DNA from: Oceanospirillum sp047518265
GTDB taxonomy: Bacteria > Pseudomonadota > Gammaproteobacteria > Pseudomonadales > Halomonadaceae
DNA length: 64,000 bases
Direction of reading: 5' to 3'
Assembly: GCA_047518265.1 (NCBI GenBank)
Contig: JAKZRG010000003.1
Coordinates: forward strand, 62,001-126,000
Below the pieces are notes generated by a model, which saw only the letters and a program-made list of their open reading frames with translations, was not told where the DNA came from and made no database searches. Positions 37,457 through 46,343 of the stretch are shown in pieces. Both the position numbers and the translations under genes were made by a program. The stretch's first letter is position 1. Each line of letters starts with the position of its first letter.

Positions 37457-37720
37457 TTAGCCTGCTAATCGAAGCGCTTCTTGCCAAAGGCCTATAATTT
37501 CCTGCTGGTCTTCTGACGTTAAATTGTCATCATCAAAAACCTGATAGAGCCATTGGGTAAAACAGGCATCAAAGTTGTCTTCCGGCTCAACATACTCTGC
37601 CACTAAGGTTAATTGGGGAATCATATACCCCAGCGCAAATAATTGATCATCTTCCGCGGATTGCTCCATTTGTCGAAGGATGTTTGATAGTTGGTCAGCG
37701 CGAGCGCTAAAGCTGTCCAT
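37457..37720 (-). CDS. YfcL family protein
   Basis: An acidic soluble protein of 87 residues resembling E. coli YfcL in length and in the pattern DDQLFALGYMIPQLTLV followed by an acidic C-terminal half. Function unknown. It lies 36 bases upstream of ppnN on the same strand and is probably co-transcribed with it. Confidence 0.8.
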   Translation of the reverse strand: MDSFSARADQLSNILRQMEQSAEDDQLFALGYMIPQLTLVAEYVEPEDNFDACFTQWLYQVFDDDNLTSEDQQEIIGLWQEALRLAG

Positions 37721-37882
37721 TTATAACTCTCTGTTTCGTAAGATTTTAATGATGTGTCTACACCCTAAGCATAACACCCGTAAGGACAGAAAAAAGCCAG
37801 AGAGAAAATTTTATGTTCCTGAGTGTAAGCTTGGTTTTCAATTTTTGACTGTTGTTGGCTTGATAAGGTTCTTCTTATTTTA

Positions 37883-38097
37883 GACTTATAAGTCACTTTT
37901 CTTTATAGGGGAAAAGGTTTAGTCCATTGGTCTATGAGTTTATTTTCGTGTTAATTTAGATATCTCTTAATTTAAACGTTTGTATGATTTTTGTTGGAGT
38001 TTAGTCTAAGCCTTATCTTATCTAGCCTTCCGTCTGGTAGGTTGTTTTGTGACCTATAAGTCTTTGATTTTTATATCACTATTGTGACCTGTAGGTC
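37883..38097. promoter_or_regulatory. Three related palindromes upstream of the permease gene
   Basis: GACTTATAAGTC (37883-37894, perfect palindrome), GACCTATAAGTC (38051-38062) and GACCTGTAGGTC (38086-38097). The last two share 14 of 16 bases over TTGTGACCTATAAGTC and start 35 bp apart. All three fit GACYT-RT-ARGTC. They sit 90 to 305 bases before the permease start, in an otherwise gene-free 467-bp gap, as expected for sites of one dimeric repressor or activator. The regulator is not identified. Confidence 0.5.
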
Positions 38098-38187
38098 ATT
38101 TTTACATCTGACTAATGTCTAATATGTTGCGGGTGCGAAAAGACAGTAAAAAGCATCCATTGTGAATCTATTTGATAACTAGCAGGT

Positions 38188-39570
38188 GTGACAGTGCTGA
38201 CAAAACGTAATCACGGAGACGAACATCCGTACTGGCCCGCAGGGCCATTTAAAATCCGTTTACCTATCATTCATTACCGCTGGGAATTAGCTGAGACTAT
38301 TCAGGGTATGGTGATGTTTGTGGTCGGTATGGCCATGATTCCATTACTGCAGAAATACCTAGGGTTACCTTATGATGTGGCTTTGGCATATGTGGTCGTC
38401 TGTGGTATCGGCTTTATGCTACCTAATTTACTCGGTGTTCCTTTTGTACCGGGCTGGATTACACCGGCTATTCCTGTTGTTCTTTTATTTGTTGGGCAAT
38501 TTGAGCCAGGACCAGAAGCGATTAAATCTTTAGTGGCTTTGCAGCTGATGGTTACTGCTATTTTTCTCTTTATGGGAGTGACACGTCTTGGTTCTAAGCT
38601 GATTAATACGATTCCTGATTCTATAAAAGCCGGTATTTTGTTAGGGGCAGGTATTGCTGCCATTACTGGTGAGATCAGTGAGGGTGGGCGAGCTTACAAT
38701 ACGCCAATATCTTTAGGCATTGGTGGTTTAGTAACTGCCTTTGTTCTTTTTTCTCTGTCTTTTCGTGATTGGGTTGAAGAGCACCGTTGGGCTAAAACCA
38801 TTGCCGGTTATGGCATGGTACCGGGTATGTTAATTGCCATGGCTATCGGCTGGGGCGTTGGGGAGTACAAGCTACCTGAAGTTGAAATGGGAATTTCAAC
38901 GCCTAACTTTACTGCTATTTGGGACTATTTACCGTTCAGTATTGGTATGCCGGGTATTGATTTAATGATTGCGGCAATTCCAACGGCCATTATTGCTTAT
39001 ATCATCGCTTTTGGTGACATTATTGTTGGTCAGAGTTTATTGAGTCGTGTCGATCATTTACGTCCTGATGAAAAGATCGAAGTAAATGTCGATCGAGTGC
39101 ATCTCATCACGGGTTTACGTAATCTAATGCACTCTTTCTTTGCGCCTTACCCAGGTTTGGCAGGTCCTTTATTTACCGGCGTGATGGCTACTATTGCAGA
39201 GCGTTATCGCTATGGCCGTGGAGCTATGGATACTATTTACTCAGGGGCCGGTGTTTTCTGGATTGTCGGTTTTATCGCTCTGTTTATGTTGCCTCTGATC
39301 ACTCTATTTAAACCTGTATTACCGATTGCTCTGTCTATTACTTTGTTGATCACAGGGTACCTGTGTGTCGCAGTTGCAGTAGAGCAAATCGATAACGCAA
39401 CGTCTATGGGGGTTGCAGGTTTGATGGGGGTTGTATTAGCAGTACATGGTGCTGCTTGGGGCTTAGGAACAGGTTTAGTGCTGTACTTTTTGATTGAGTA
39501 CCGTGCTAAGAAAAATGTTAAACCTGAAGAGCCTATTCATGTGGAAGAAAATGCTACCGTAGTCGATTAA
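38188..39570 (+). CDS. Polytopic permease, NCS2/SulP-like fold, substrate unknown
   Basis: A 460-residue integral membrane protein with about 12-14 helices. The overall layout (VMFVVGMAMIPLL near 45, VPGWITPAIPVVLLFV near 95, internal repeat in the second half with SFFAPYPGLAGPLFTGVMA) resembles nucleobase/sulfate-type permeases of the 7+7 inverted-repeat fold. I could not assign a substrate. GTG 38188 or GTG 38194 can start it; the second has the better RBS spacing (GCAGG seven bases ahead). It is a single-gene unit with its own terminator and a palindrome-rich upstream region. Confidence 0.8.
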   Translation: MTVLTKRNHGDEHPYWPAGPFKIRLPIIHYRWELAETIQGMVMFVVGMAMIPLLQKYLGLPYDVALAYVVVCGIGFMLPNLLGVPFVPGWITPAIPVVLLFVGQFEPGPEAIKSLVALQLMVTAIFLFMGVTRLGSKLINTIPDSIKAGILLGAGIAAITGEISEGGRAYNTPISLGIGGLVTAFVLFSLSFRDWVEEHRWAKTIAGYGMVPGMLIAMAIGWGVGEYKLPEVEMGISTPNFTAIWDYLPFSIGMPGIDLMIAAIPTAIIAYIIAFGDIIVGQSLLSRVDHLRPDEKIEVNVDRVHLITGLRNLMHSFFAPYPGLAGPLFTGVMATIAERYRYGRGAMDTIYSGAGVFWIVGFIALFMLPLITLFKPVLPIALSITLLITGYLCVAVAVEQIDNATSMGVAGLMGVVLAVHGAAWGLGTGLVLYFLIEYRAKKNVKPEEPIHVEENATVVD

Positions 39571-39598
39571 GTCTGAATTCTTTTCAGTAAATTAATTT

Positions 39599-39630
39599 GC
39601 CTCTTACGCTTTGGTTTAAGGGGCTTTTTT
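39599..39630 (+). terminator. Rho-independent terminator after the permease gene
   Basis: GCCTCTTA pairs with TAAGGGGC (one G-U) around a ten-base loop, followed directly by TTTTTT. It lies about 30 bases after the permease stop. Confidence 0.85.
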
Positions 39631-39804
39631 GTGTCTGTTTTTTATGGTCTTGTTAAAACCTATCGTCTGAACCATTCTTTATATGGATAAACTAAAATCA
39701 TGAAGGATTGCTTACCTGTGTTTGCATTCTTGGGTTTTTTTACTTGATAATTTTATCTCCGACTATTTTACTTGGTTAATATGATGGTGTAATTTTGTAG
39801 TTGA

Positions 39805-39839
39805 CTGTAACAAAACTGTAACAAAGTCTAATTGGTTAT
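39805..39839 (+). promoter_or_regulatory. Pho box upstream of the HBM chemoreceptor
   Basis: CTGTAAC-AAAA-CTGTAAC-AAAG (39805-39826): two identical 7-bp half-sites with an 11-bp period and A-rich spacers, very close to the PhoB consensus CTGTCAT-N4-CTGTCAT. A possible -10 (TTATGG, about 39834-39839) lies at roughly the distance where PhoB replaces the -35. The chemoreceptor start is about 105 bases further on. Confidence 0.7.
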
Positions 39840-39944
39840 GGCTTCTGTAGAGTTGATACTCCAGATGATTATTAAAGAATAATCAAACACTTATTTGCAT
39901 ACCTAAAGTGATCGTAGAATCATTTTTTAATGAGGGCCCCCACT

Positions 39945-41807
39945 ATGCTAATTAGACACAAGTTGAGACTGAATGCGGCCATTGTCGCTGTCGCCATGGC
40001 GGCAATGTTTACCTTGTTTTCGTTTACCTTGGAAACAGTTAAAGAGTTAAGTCATGGCAAGGAGCTTGCGATGCAGCTTCAGACCGATATGTTGTCATTG
40101 CGCCGCCATGAAAAGGACTTTTTAGCCCGTAAAGATAAGAAGTATCAGGAGCGATTTGATAAACAGTTTAAGCAAATAAATGCAGATTTAGAGGAGCTGG
40201 AAACTTTATTAAATAATCATGATATGCGTTTACCTGCGCATGACGCCCTTGCAGAAACTTTCTCCACTTATCAAAATAACTTCCATCGAGTCGTTGATGC
40301 TTATGAAGCTATGGGGTTTGATCATAAGTCGGGATTAACCGGAGAATTAAGGGCAGCAGTGCATGGTGTCGAATCGGCGCTTAAAGTCATTGATGCCGAT
40401 AGTGTATTGGTGACAATGCTTCAGCTCCGTCGAGCTGAAAAAGACTTTATGTTGCGCAGTGATTTAAAATATCTAAAGAAGTTTAACGGATTGCACCAAG
40501 CACTGTTACAGCAGTTAAATAGGCTACCAATTGATGGGGGACAACGGCAAGATATTTTAAATTTAGCCAAGGTTTACCAAAGCAAATTTATCGCCTATGT
40601 GGATGGTGCCAAAACACTCGGTTTGAATAGTCAAAGTGGTTTTCGTCTTGAAATGAGGACAACGGTACAAAGCAGCGAAAAACTGTTACTGGAAAATATC
40701 GATACAGTGGATAAGTTGTTGCACGACAGTTTGGATAAAGCGCAGGTTCTTTCTGTGCTTCTCTTTATTGGGCTCTTGTTGATAACCGCTATTGTGGCTT
40801 GGTTTGTGGGACGCTCAATATTTCTACCTGTACAGAAAATTCAACAAGCTATTCATAATATTCATCAAAGCCAGGATTTAAGTTTAAGAGTTGATGCCAC
40901 TGGTAACGATGAGATTGCTGCTATGGCCGATACTTTGAATACCATGTTGGTAGGTTTTCAAAAGGTTATTGCTAATGTCAATCGTGCTGTTGATGCGATG
41001 AACAATACAGCAGAGGGGCTATCGAATGAAGCCCATAGAACATCCTCTGATATAGAGCGTCAGAAAGTAGAAACCGATTTAGTCGCTGCAGCGATGACGG
41101 AAATGGTCAGCACTGTGGAAGAGATTGCTCGAAATACGGAAAATGCCGCTTTTAAAGTGAATCAAACCCACGATGATGCAACCTCCGGTCAAGAGCAGGT
41201 GCGGTCAGCCATTGCTCATATTAGGGGGTTGTCGGGCAAACTTGAAGGGTCAATGAGTACCGTTGAGGAGTTAGCTCAGGAGAGCGAAACCATTGGTTCT
41301 GTTTTAGGTGTTATTCAGGGGATTGCGGAACAAACTAATCTTCTAGCACTTAACGCGGCGATTGAAGCCGCAAGAGCGGGTGAGCAAGGACGAGGTTTTG
41401 CGGTGGTTGCTGATGAAGTACGTGCGTTGGCTGGTCGTACACAGGATGCGACAGAGGAAATTTCCAGCATAATTTCATCCTTACAGATGAAGACTAAAGG
41501 TATTGTTGAACTGATGCATGATTGCCGACAAGATGGATTAAACAGTCGTGATCAAGCAGCCCAGGTTGAGAGCGTATTGACGGGCATTACAGCCGATGTT
41601 ACTGAAATTTCAGATATGACCAATCAAGTGGCTGCCGCCATTGAAGAGCAAAGCAGTGTAGCGAACGAAGTAGGACAAAATGTAGTAACGATTCGAGATA
41701 TTACGGAAGATGCTGCTGAGGCCGTACGAAGAAACTCTCAGGCCTGTCAGGATATATCTGATCAAGCGGGAACATTAAGAAAAACTGTTTCTGTGTTTCA
41801 AGTATAA
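39945..41807 (+). CDS. Methyl-accepting chemotaxis protein with HBM-type sensor domain
   Basis: 620 residues from ATG 39945 (GAGGG eight bases ahead; ATG 39930 is an alternative). Two membrane helices (about 10-30 and 270-292) enclose a periplasmic helical bimodular (HBM) domain whose two halves carry the paired motifs LRRHEKDFLARKDKKY and LRRAEKDFMLRSDLKY. HAMP follows, then the signalling domain with the invariant hairpin EQTNLLALNAAIEAARAGEQGRGFAVVADEVR. P. aeruginosa CtpL, a phosphate chemoreceptor that works with PstS, has this sensor type as far as I recall, and the Pho box upstream fits that role. The ligand is inferred, not proven. Confidence 0.92.
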   Translation: MLIRHKLRLNAAIVAVAMAAMFTLFSFTLETVKELSHGKELAMQLQTDMLSLRRHEKDFLARKDKKYQERFDKQFKQINADLEELETLLNNHDMRLPAHDALAETFSTYQNNFHRVVDAYEAMGFDHKSGLTGELRAAVHGVESALKVIDADSVLVTMLQLRRAEKDFMLRSDLKYLKKFNGLHQALLQQLNRLPIDGGQRQDILNLAKVYQSKFIAYVDGAKTLGLNSQSGFRLEMRTTVQSSEKLLLENIDTVDKLLHDSLDKAQVLSVLLFIGLLLITAIVAWFVGRSIFLPVQKIQQAIHNIHQSQDLSLRVDATGNDEIAAMADTLNTMLVGFQKVIANVNRAVDAMNNTAEGLSNEAHRTSSDIERQKVETDLVAAAMTEMVSTVEEIARNTENAAFKVNQTHDDATSGQEQVRSAIAHIRGLSGKLEGSMSTVEELAQESETIGSVLGVIQGIAEQTNLLALNAAIEAARAGEQGRGFAVVADEVRALAGRTQDATEEISSIISSLQMKTKGIVELMHDCRQDGLNSRDQAAQVESVLTGITADVTEISDMTNQVAAAIEEQSSVANEVGQNVVTIRDITEDAAEAVRRNSQACQDISDQAGTLRKTVSVFQV

Positions 41808-41814
41808 ATATAAC

Positions 41815-41844
41815 CCCCCTAATTACTGTTCAGTAATTAGGGGG
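41815..41844. terminator. Perfect hairpin between convergent chemoreceptor and csiV genes
   Basis: CCCCCTAATTACTG and CAGTAATTAGGGGG form a perfect 14-bp stem with a TT turn, eight bases after the chemoreceptor stop and 25 before the csiV stop. There is no strong U-run, but position and stability suggest a shared terminator. Confidence 0.75.
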
Positions 41845-41868
41845 AACCTATCGGTATAAGTAATCGAT

Positions 41869-42618
41869 TTAACTGGCCGGTTGGTAAGGGGTAAATTGGA
41901 TGAGAATGCCAAACTTCGGGTGATCGATATAATGCAGTTCTTTACTGCGCATTCTGCGGGACTGTTTCATTGGAATGACCTGGCTAAGCACTCGCTTGGA
42001 ACTGGACGATCCCTGATCTGTAGCTGTCTGGAATTTTGATAAAAACAGTTGTGTATCCACATGAAGATAGCGGGCAACGGATAAGCGAATACTGCCATCT
42101 AACTCGTAGCGACCATTGTAGCGTTTACCACCTTGGATTCGAATTGGAACACTGTGCTTCTTGCCATAGATAGGCATCTTCCATGCTTCATGGAATAACA
42201 CACGGAAATCCTTACGATAAGCCAGGCGACGCTTTCTATTGCCCAATATATATTGGCTTTTGTTTAATAGAAAACGATCTGCAGTAACACCTTTTTTCAG
42301 ATCAAGAATCTGTTTTTGGCTCAGAGGGGCCTTTCCCGATTTTACCGGTGTATCTCCCGAGGCTAATTCAGCGGCCAATTCATCCAGTTTAGATCGGCTA
42401 AAGCTTGAGCGTTTATGCAGCCCATTGTAATAAGGAGGCAACTCTAGATGCAGATCCTTTGGCCATTGCTCAGATAGGCTGGGATCATCATTTTCATAAC
42501 TAAAAACAATCATTTCTACGGTATAGTGGCGGCCTTGATTGCCCGCCTGCACTTCTATGCTTGTGAACATTAGAAGTAGGGTGGGCAGAAGAATGCGTAG
42601 TATTTTTTGACTTATCAT
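41869..42618 (-). CDS. csiV: CsiV family periplasmic protein
   Basis: A secreted protein of 249 residues with a signal peptide (1 to about 25, ending VQA), the family start YTVEMIVFSYEN, and the late YHVDTQLFLSK-like RYLHVDTQLFL segment plus HPKFGILIQFTPY. Family members are called peptidoglycan-binding CsiV and are found beside mfd in Pseudomonas and Acinetobacter. It begins 19 bases after mfd on the same strand, so mfd-csiV are probably one unit. Biochemical function is poorly known. Confidence 0.85.
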   Translation of the reverse strand: MISQKILRILLPTLLLMFTSIEVQAGNQGRHYTVEMIVFSYENDDPSLSEQWPKDLHLELPPYYNGLHKRSSFSRSKLDELAAELASGDTPVKSGKAPLSQKQILDLKKGVTADRFLLNKSQYILGNRKRRLAYRKDFRVLFHEAWKMPIYGKKHSVPIRIQGGKRYNGRYELDGSIRLSVARYLHVDTQLFLSKFQTATDQGSSSSKRVLSQVIPMKQSRRMRSKELHYIDHPKFGILIQFTPYQPAS

Positions 42619-42637
42619 ACAATTAACTTCTTTAGGT

Positions 42638-45600
42638 TTAGGCTGCTTTAGGTACTAATAGGGTGAGCAGCTTTTCAATCACACTGAAGCGACGTTCAGG
42701 TTTATCCATCAAGTCAGTAAATTTCAGTTTGCTAGCGCCTTCTAGGCGATATCGTTGTGGTGCTGATTGTATCAGTTTTACAATGGCAAGGGGCTCAACC
42801 TGAGTCTCTGCTGCAAATTCCAGTGTCCCGCTTTCTGAACCGCAATCGATACGAGTGATTCCCAGCTCCTCCGCCTTGAATTTTAATCGTGTTTGATTAA
42901 AGAGATTCTTTAAAGGTTCAGGCAACAGACCAAAGCGGTCGATCATCTCTACTTGCAGTTCTTTTATCTCTGTATTGTCCTTAGCATTAGCGATACGTTT
43001 GTACATCACTAGGCGACTATGGACGTCAGACAGATACTCTTCAGGAATCAGGGCTGGAATACGCAGATTGACTTCAATGCCTTGATTTAGAGGTTTATCC
43101 AGATCCGGTGTTTTGCCTTGTTTAATGGCTTGTACGGCTTTTTCCAGCATTTCCATATAGAGACTGTAACCCACCTGCTCCATCTGACCACTTTGGCCTT
43201 CACCCAGTAATTCACCGGCACCACGAATCTCCATATCGTGGGTTGCCAGAGTAAAGCCTGCCCCTAAATCTTCTGCTTGGCTGATGGCATCCAGGCGCTT
43301 TTGGGCATCAGAGGTGAGCTTTTTGCCTTCAGGTGTCAGTAGGTAGGCATATGCTTGGTGATGAGAGCGACCCACACGGCCTCGTAATTGGTGTAATTGA
43401 GCCAAACCAAACTTATCGGCCCGCTCAATAATAATCGTATTGGCACTGGGAATATCGATACCTGTTTCGATAATAGTAGAGCAAACCAGGACATTAAAAC
43501 GCTTATGGTAGAAATCCGACATCAGTTGTTCTAACTGACGTTCCGGCATCTGACCATGGGCGACACCGACACGAGCTTCCGGTACTAAAACACGAATATC
43601 TTCAGCCATATTTTCAATGGTTTTGACATCATTGTGCAGGAAGTAGAGCTGACCACCACGAAGAATTTCCCGCAAAATAGCTTCTTTGATGGTGGCTTTA
43701 TCAAAAGGTCGGACAAAGGTTTTTACCGACAGACGCTTGGCGGGAGGCGTGGCAATAATAGACAGATCTCGAATACCGGACATGGCCATATTCAGAGTAC
43801 GAGGAATCGGTGTGGCGGTCATGGTCAGGATATCGACTTCTGAACGCAGAGACTTTAACTTCTCTTTCTGCTGCACACCAAAACGGTGCTCCTCATCGAT
43901 GATTAACAGTCCGAGATCGCTGAAATTAAGCTCTTTTTGCAACAGTTTATGGGTGCCGATAACAATATCTGCTTGGCCGCTTTCGATTTTTTCCATCACG
44001 ACTTTCTGCTCTTTTGCTGAGCGGAAGCGGGAAAGTACTTCAACCTGTACCGGCCAGTCAGCAAACCTGTCCCGGAAGTTTTCAAAATGTTGTTGGGCTA
44101 ACAGGGTTGTAGGCACCAAGATGGCGACTTGTTTACCGCTCTGTACTGCAACAAAGGTGGCGCGCATGGCCACTTCTGTTTTACCAAAGCCCACATCACC
44201 ACAGACCACTCGGTCCATGGGTTGTGGCGAGATCAGATCCTGTACAACGGCATTAATGGAAGCCATCTGATCCGGGGTTTCTTCAAAGGGGAAACCGGCA
44301 GAAAAGGCTTCGTAGGATTGATCGGTGTCATCGTGGGCAAAGCCCTTACGAGCAGCCCGGCGAGCATAGATATCCAGTAGTTCTGCAGCGGTATCACGGA
44401 TTTTTTCTGCTGTTTTTCGTTTGGCTTTTTCCCACTGCTCTGAACCGAGTTTATGCAAAGGAGCGTTACTATCACCGGCGCCAGAATAACGAGAAATCAG
44501 ATGTAGAGAACTGACGGGTACATACAACTTGGCGGCATTGGCATATTCAAGGGTAAGGAATTCGGCTTTTTGTTTGTCAATTTCAATGACTTGTAGGCCA
44601 ATGTAGCGGCCCACACCATGATCGATATGTACGACTGGGGCACCTTCTTGCAGTTCGGTTAAACTGCGGATGGTATATTCGCCCAGATCTGTGGCCTTTT
44701 GTCGGCGACGACTCTGGAAGACCCGTTGTCCAAACAGTTGGCTTTCACTGATTAATTCGATATCAGGGGCTAGACAGCTAATACCCTCTAATAAAGGCGC
44801 TACGGTAATGGAGAGCGTACTGCTGTCATCGGCACAAAATGCCTGCCAGCTATCAAAGTTTTGCGGTCGTATTTGAATACGGGCCAGTAGCTCAAGCAGT
44901 GCTTCCCGGCGTCCAGCTGATTCAGCACAAAATAGAATGCGACCCTGAGCGTTTTCCAAATGCTGTTGCAGCTTCGCAAGAGGCTGGCTGTGTTTGGCAT
45001 CAATAGGCAGTTCTGCTGGCGCGGCGAAAGGCAGATTCAAATAACCTGCCTTACTTTCATCCACCGTATCTAGATGCATCTGAATGCGGGAGAACTGTTT
45101 TAAACGTGCAAACAGCTCTTCTACTGGCAAAAACAGTTTGGCAGGTGGCAATATTGGGCGTTGAATATCGTAACGGCGATCTTCATGGCGGCGTTCCACT
45201 TCTTGCCAAAAATGTTGAGCAGATTCTTCTAATTCATTACTGCCAACGAGTAAGGTATTTTCTGGGAGATAGCTGAAAATATCCGCTGTTTGATCAAAAA
45301 ACAGAGGTAAATAGTATTCTAAACCCGGTGATGGAATGCTCTTTAATACGTCTTGATACAAAGGACATTGGCGAAAGTCGATATCAAATTGATCTTGGAA
45401 ATTAATCCTGAAATGATCAACCCCATTTTTATCCAGAGGGTATTCTTGGGCCGGTAGAATGCGAATTTTATCCACTTTATCTGCTGAGCGTTGGGTCTCT
45501 GCATCAAAAGTACGCAAGGTATCAATTTCATCATCAAATAGATCGATACGAATAGGGTGATCCGCTCCCATAGGGAACAGATCCATCAGAGAACCGCGAA

Positions 45601-46099
45601 CGGCAAATTCTCCGTGACTGTAAACATTCTCGACGCAATGGTAACCCGCTTGTTCTAACTGACGGCTCATGGCTTGAGCATCAAACTTTTGCCCAGCGGA
45701 TAGAAGAAAGGTCGAACCACTAATATAGCTTTCAGGCGCTAAACGTTGCATTAAGGTAGAGGCTGGAGCCACCAAGATACCTTGTTTTAATAGCGGTAAC
45801 TGAAACAATACTCTCAAGCGTTCAGAAATGATGTCCTGATGGGGAGAAAAAGCATCATAGGGCAGGGTTTCCCAATCTGGCATACGCAATACCGGGTAGG
45901 CATCATCCAGAAAGTATTCAAGTAACTGGGCCAACTGTTCGGCTTCATTTTGAGACTGAGTAATAACAAACAGCAGCCCATCGTGTTGCTGGGCTAATTG
46001 ACTGATGGTCAATGCTCGGGCATTTCCGGGCATATTACCCCAATGACGAGTATCACCTGATTTTACTGGAATGGAGTGGCTTTGTAGCTGCAGTTGCAT
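42638..46099 (-). CDS. mfd: Transcription-repair coupling factor
   Basis: Translocase that removes RNA polymerase stalled at DNA lesions and recruits UvrA. 1153 residues, full length. Order: UvrB-homology region (1 to about 340), RNA-polymerase-interacting CarD-like domain (about 475-570, HIDHGVGRYIGLQVIEID), superfamily 2 helicase domains with VCGDVGFGKTEVAMRA (Walker A), LLIIDEEHRFGV (DEEH box) and the RecG-like TRG region (HQLRGRVGRSHHQAYAYLL), then the C-terminal UvrA-masking domain. All key motifs are intact. Confidence 0.98.
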   Translation of the reverse strand: MQLQLQSHSIPVKSGDTRHWGNMPGNARALTISQLAQQHDGLLFVITQSQNEAEQLAQLLEYFLDDAYPVLRMPDWETLPYDAFSPHQDIISERLRVLFQLPLLKQGILVAPASTLMQRLAPESYISGSTFLLSAGQKFDAQAMSRQLEQAGYHCVENVYSHGEFAVRGSLMDLFPMGADHPIRIDLFDDEIDTLRTFDAETQRSADKVDKIRILPAQEYPLDKNGVDHFRINFQDQFDIDFRQCPLYQDVLKSIPSPGLEYYLPLFFDQTADIFSYLPENTLLVGSNELEESAQHFWQEVERRHEDRRYDIQRPILPPAKLFLPVEELFARLKQFSRIQMHLDTVDESKAGYLNLPFAAPAELPIDAKHSQPLAKLQQHLENAQGRILFCAESAGRREALLELLARIQIRPQNFDSWQAFCADDSSTLSITVAPLLEGISCLAPDIELISESQLFGQRVFQSRRRQKATDLGEYTIRSLTELQEGAPVVHIDHGVGRYIGLQVIEIDKQKAEFLTLEYANAAKLYVPVSSLHLISRYSGAGDSNAPLHKLGSEQWEKAKRKTAEKIRDTAAELLDIYARRAARKGFAHDDTDQSYEAFSAGFPFEETPDQMASINAVVQDLISPQPMDRVVCGDVGFGKTEVAMRATFVAVQSGKQVAILVPTTLLAQQHFENFRDRFADWPVQVEVLSRFRSAKEQKVVMEKIESGQADIVIGTHKLLQKELNFSDLGLLIIDEEHRFGVQQKEKLKSLRSEVDILTMTATPIPRTLNMAMSGIRDLSIIATPPAKRLSVKTFVRPFDKATIKEAILREILRGGQLYFLHNDVKTIENMAEDIRVLVPEARVGVAHGQMPERQLEQLMSDFYHKRFNVLVCSTIIETGIDIPSANTIIIERADKFGLAQLHQLRGRVGRSHHQAYAYLLTPEGKKLTSDAQKRLDAISQAEDLGAGFTLATHDMEIRGAGELLGEGQSGQMEQVGYSLYMEMLEKAVQAIKQGKTPDLDKPLNQGIEVNLRIPALIPEEYLSDVHSRLVMYKRIANAKDNTEIKELQVEMIDRFGLLPEPLKNLFNQTRLKFKAEELGITRIDCGSESGTLEFAAETQVEPLAIVKLIQSAPQRYRLEGASKLKFTDLMDKPERRFSVIEKLLTLLVPKAA

Positions 46100-46266
46100 G
46101 ATGCCTGTCCGTTTCTGCCTGAAAAAGTGTTTAATAAGGCGTCAGTCTAAGGGGCACAGGATTAATGTAAAGTATCTGGTTAGATGAATTTTTTTAAATT
46201 TATCGCTATTTTGGGCCTCTCTCAGGCCCCATAAATAGACTTTGGCAGCAAAAACACCTTTAAAAT

Positions 46267-46295
46267 TTGCCTCTTGGGCCATCTGCTCTCATAAT
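46267..46295 (+). promoter_or_regulatory. Sigma-70 type promoter of gap
   Basis: TTGCCT (46267-46272), a 17-bp spacer and CATAAT (46290-46295). Transcription would start near 46302, about 42 bases before the chosen gap start. It also argues against the upstream in-frame ATG at 46242, which would precede the promoter. Confidence 0.5.
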
Positions 46296-46343
46296 ACGCC
46301 CGCATTTTCGGTTGAGATTTTATTGATTTTAGTGAGGCCGCCC

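Noticed and set aside
43686..44270. A 194-codon plus-strand frame inside mfd
   Set aside because: Shadow of the mfd helicase domain; no RBS and no sensible composition.
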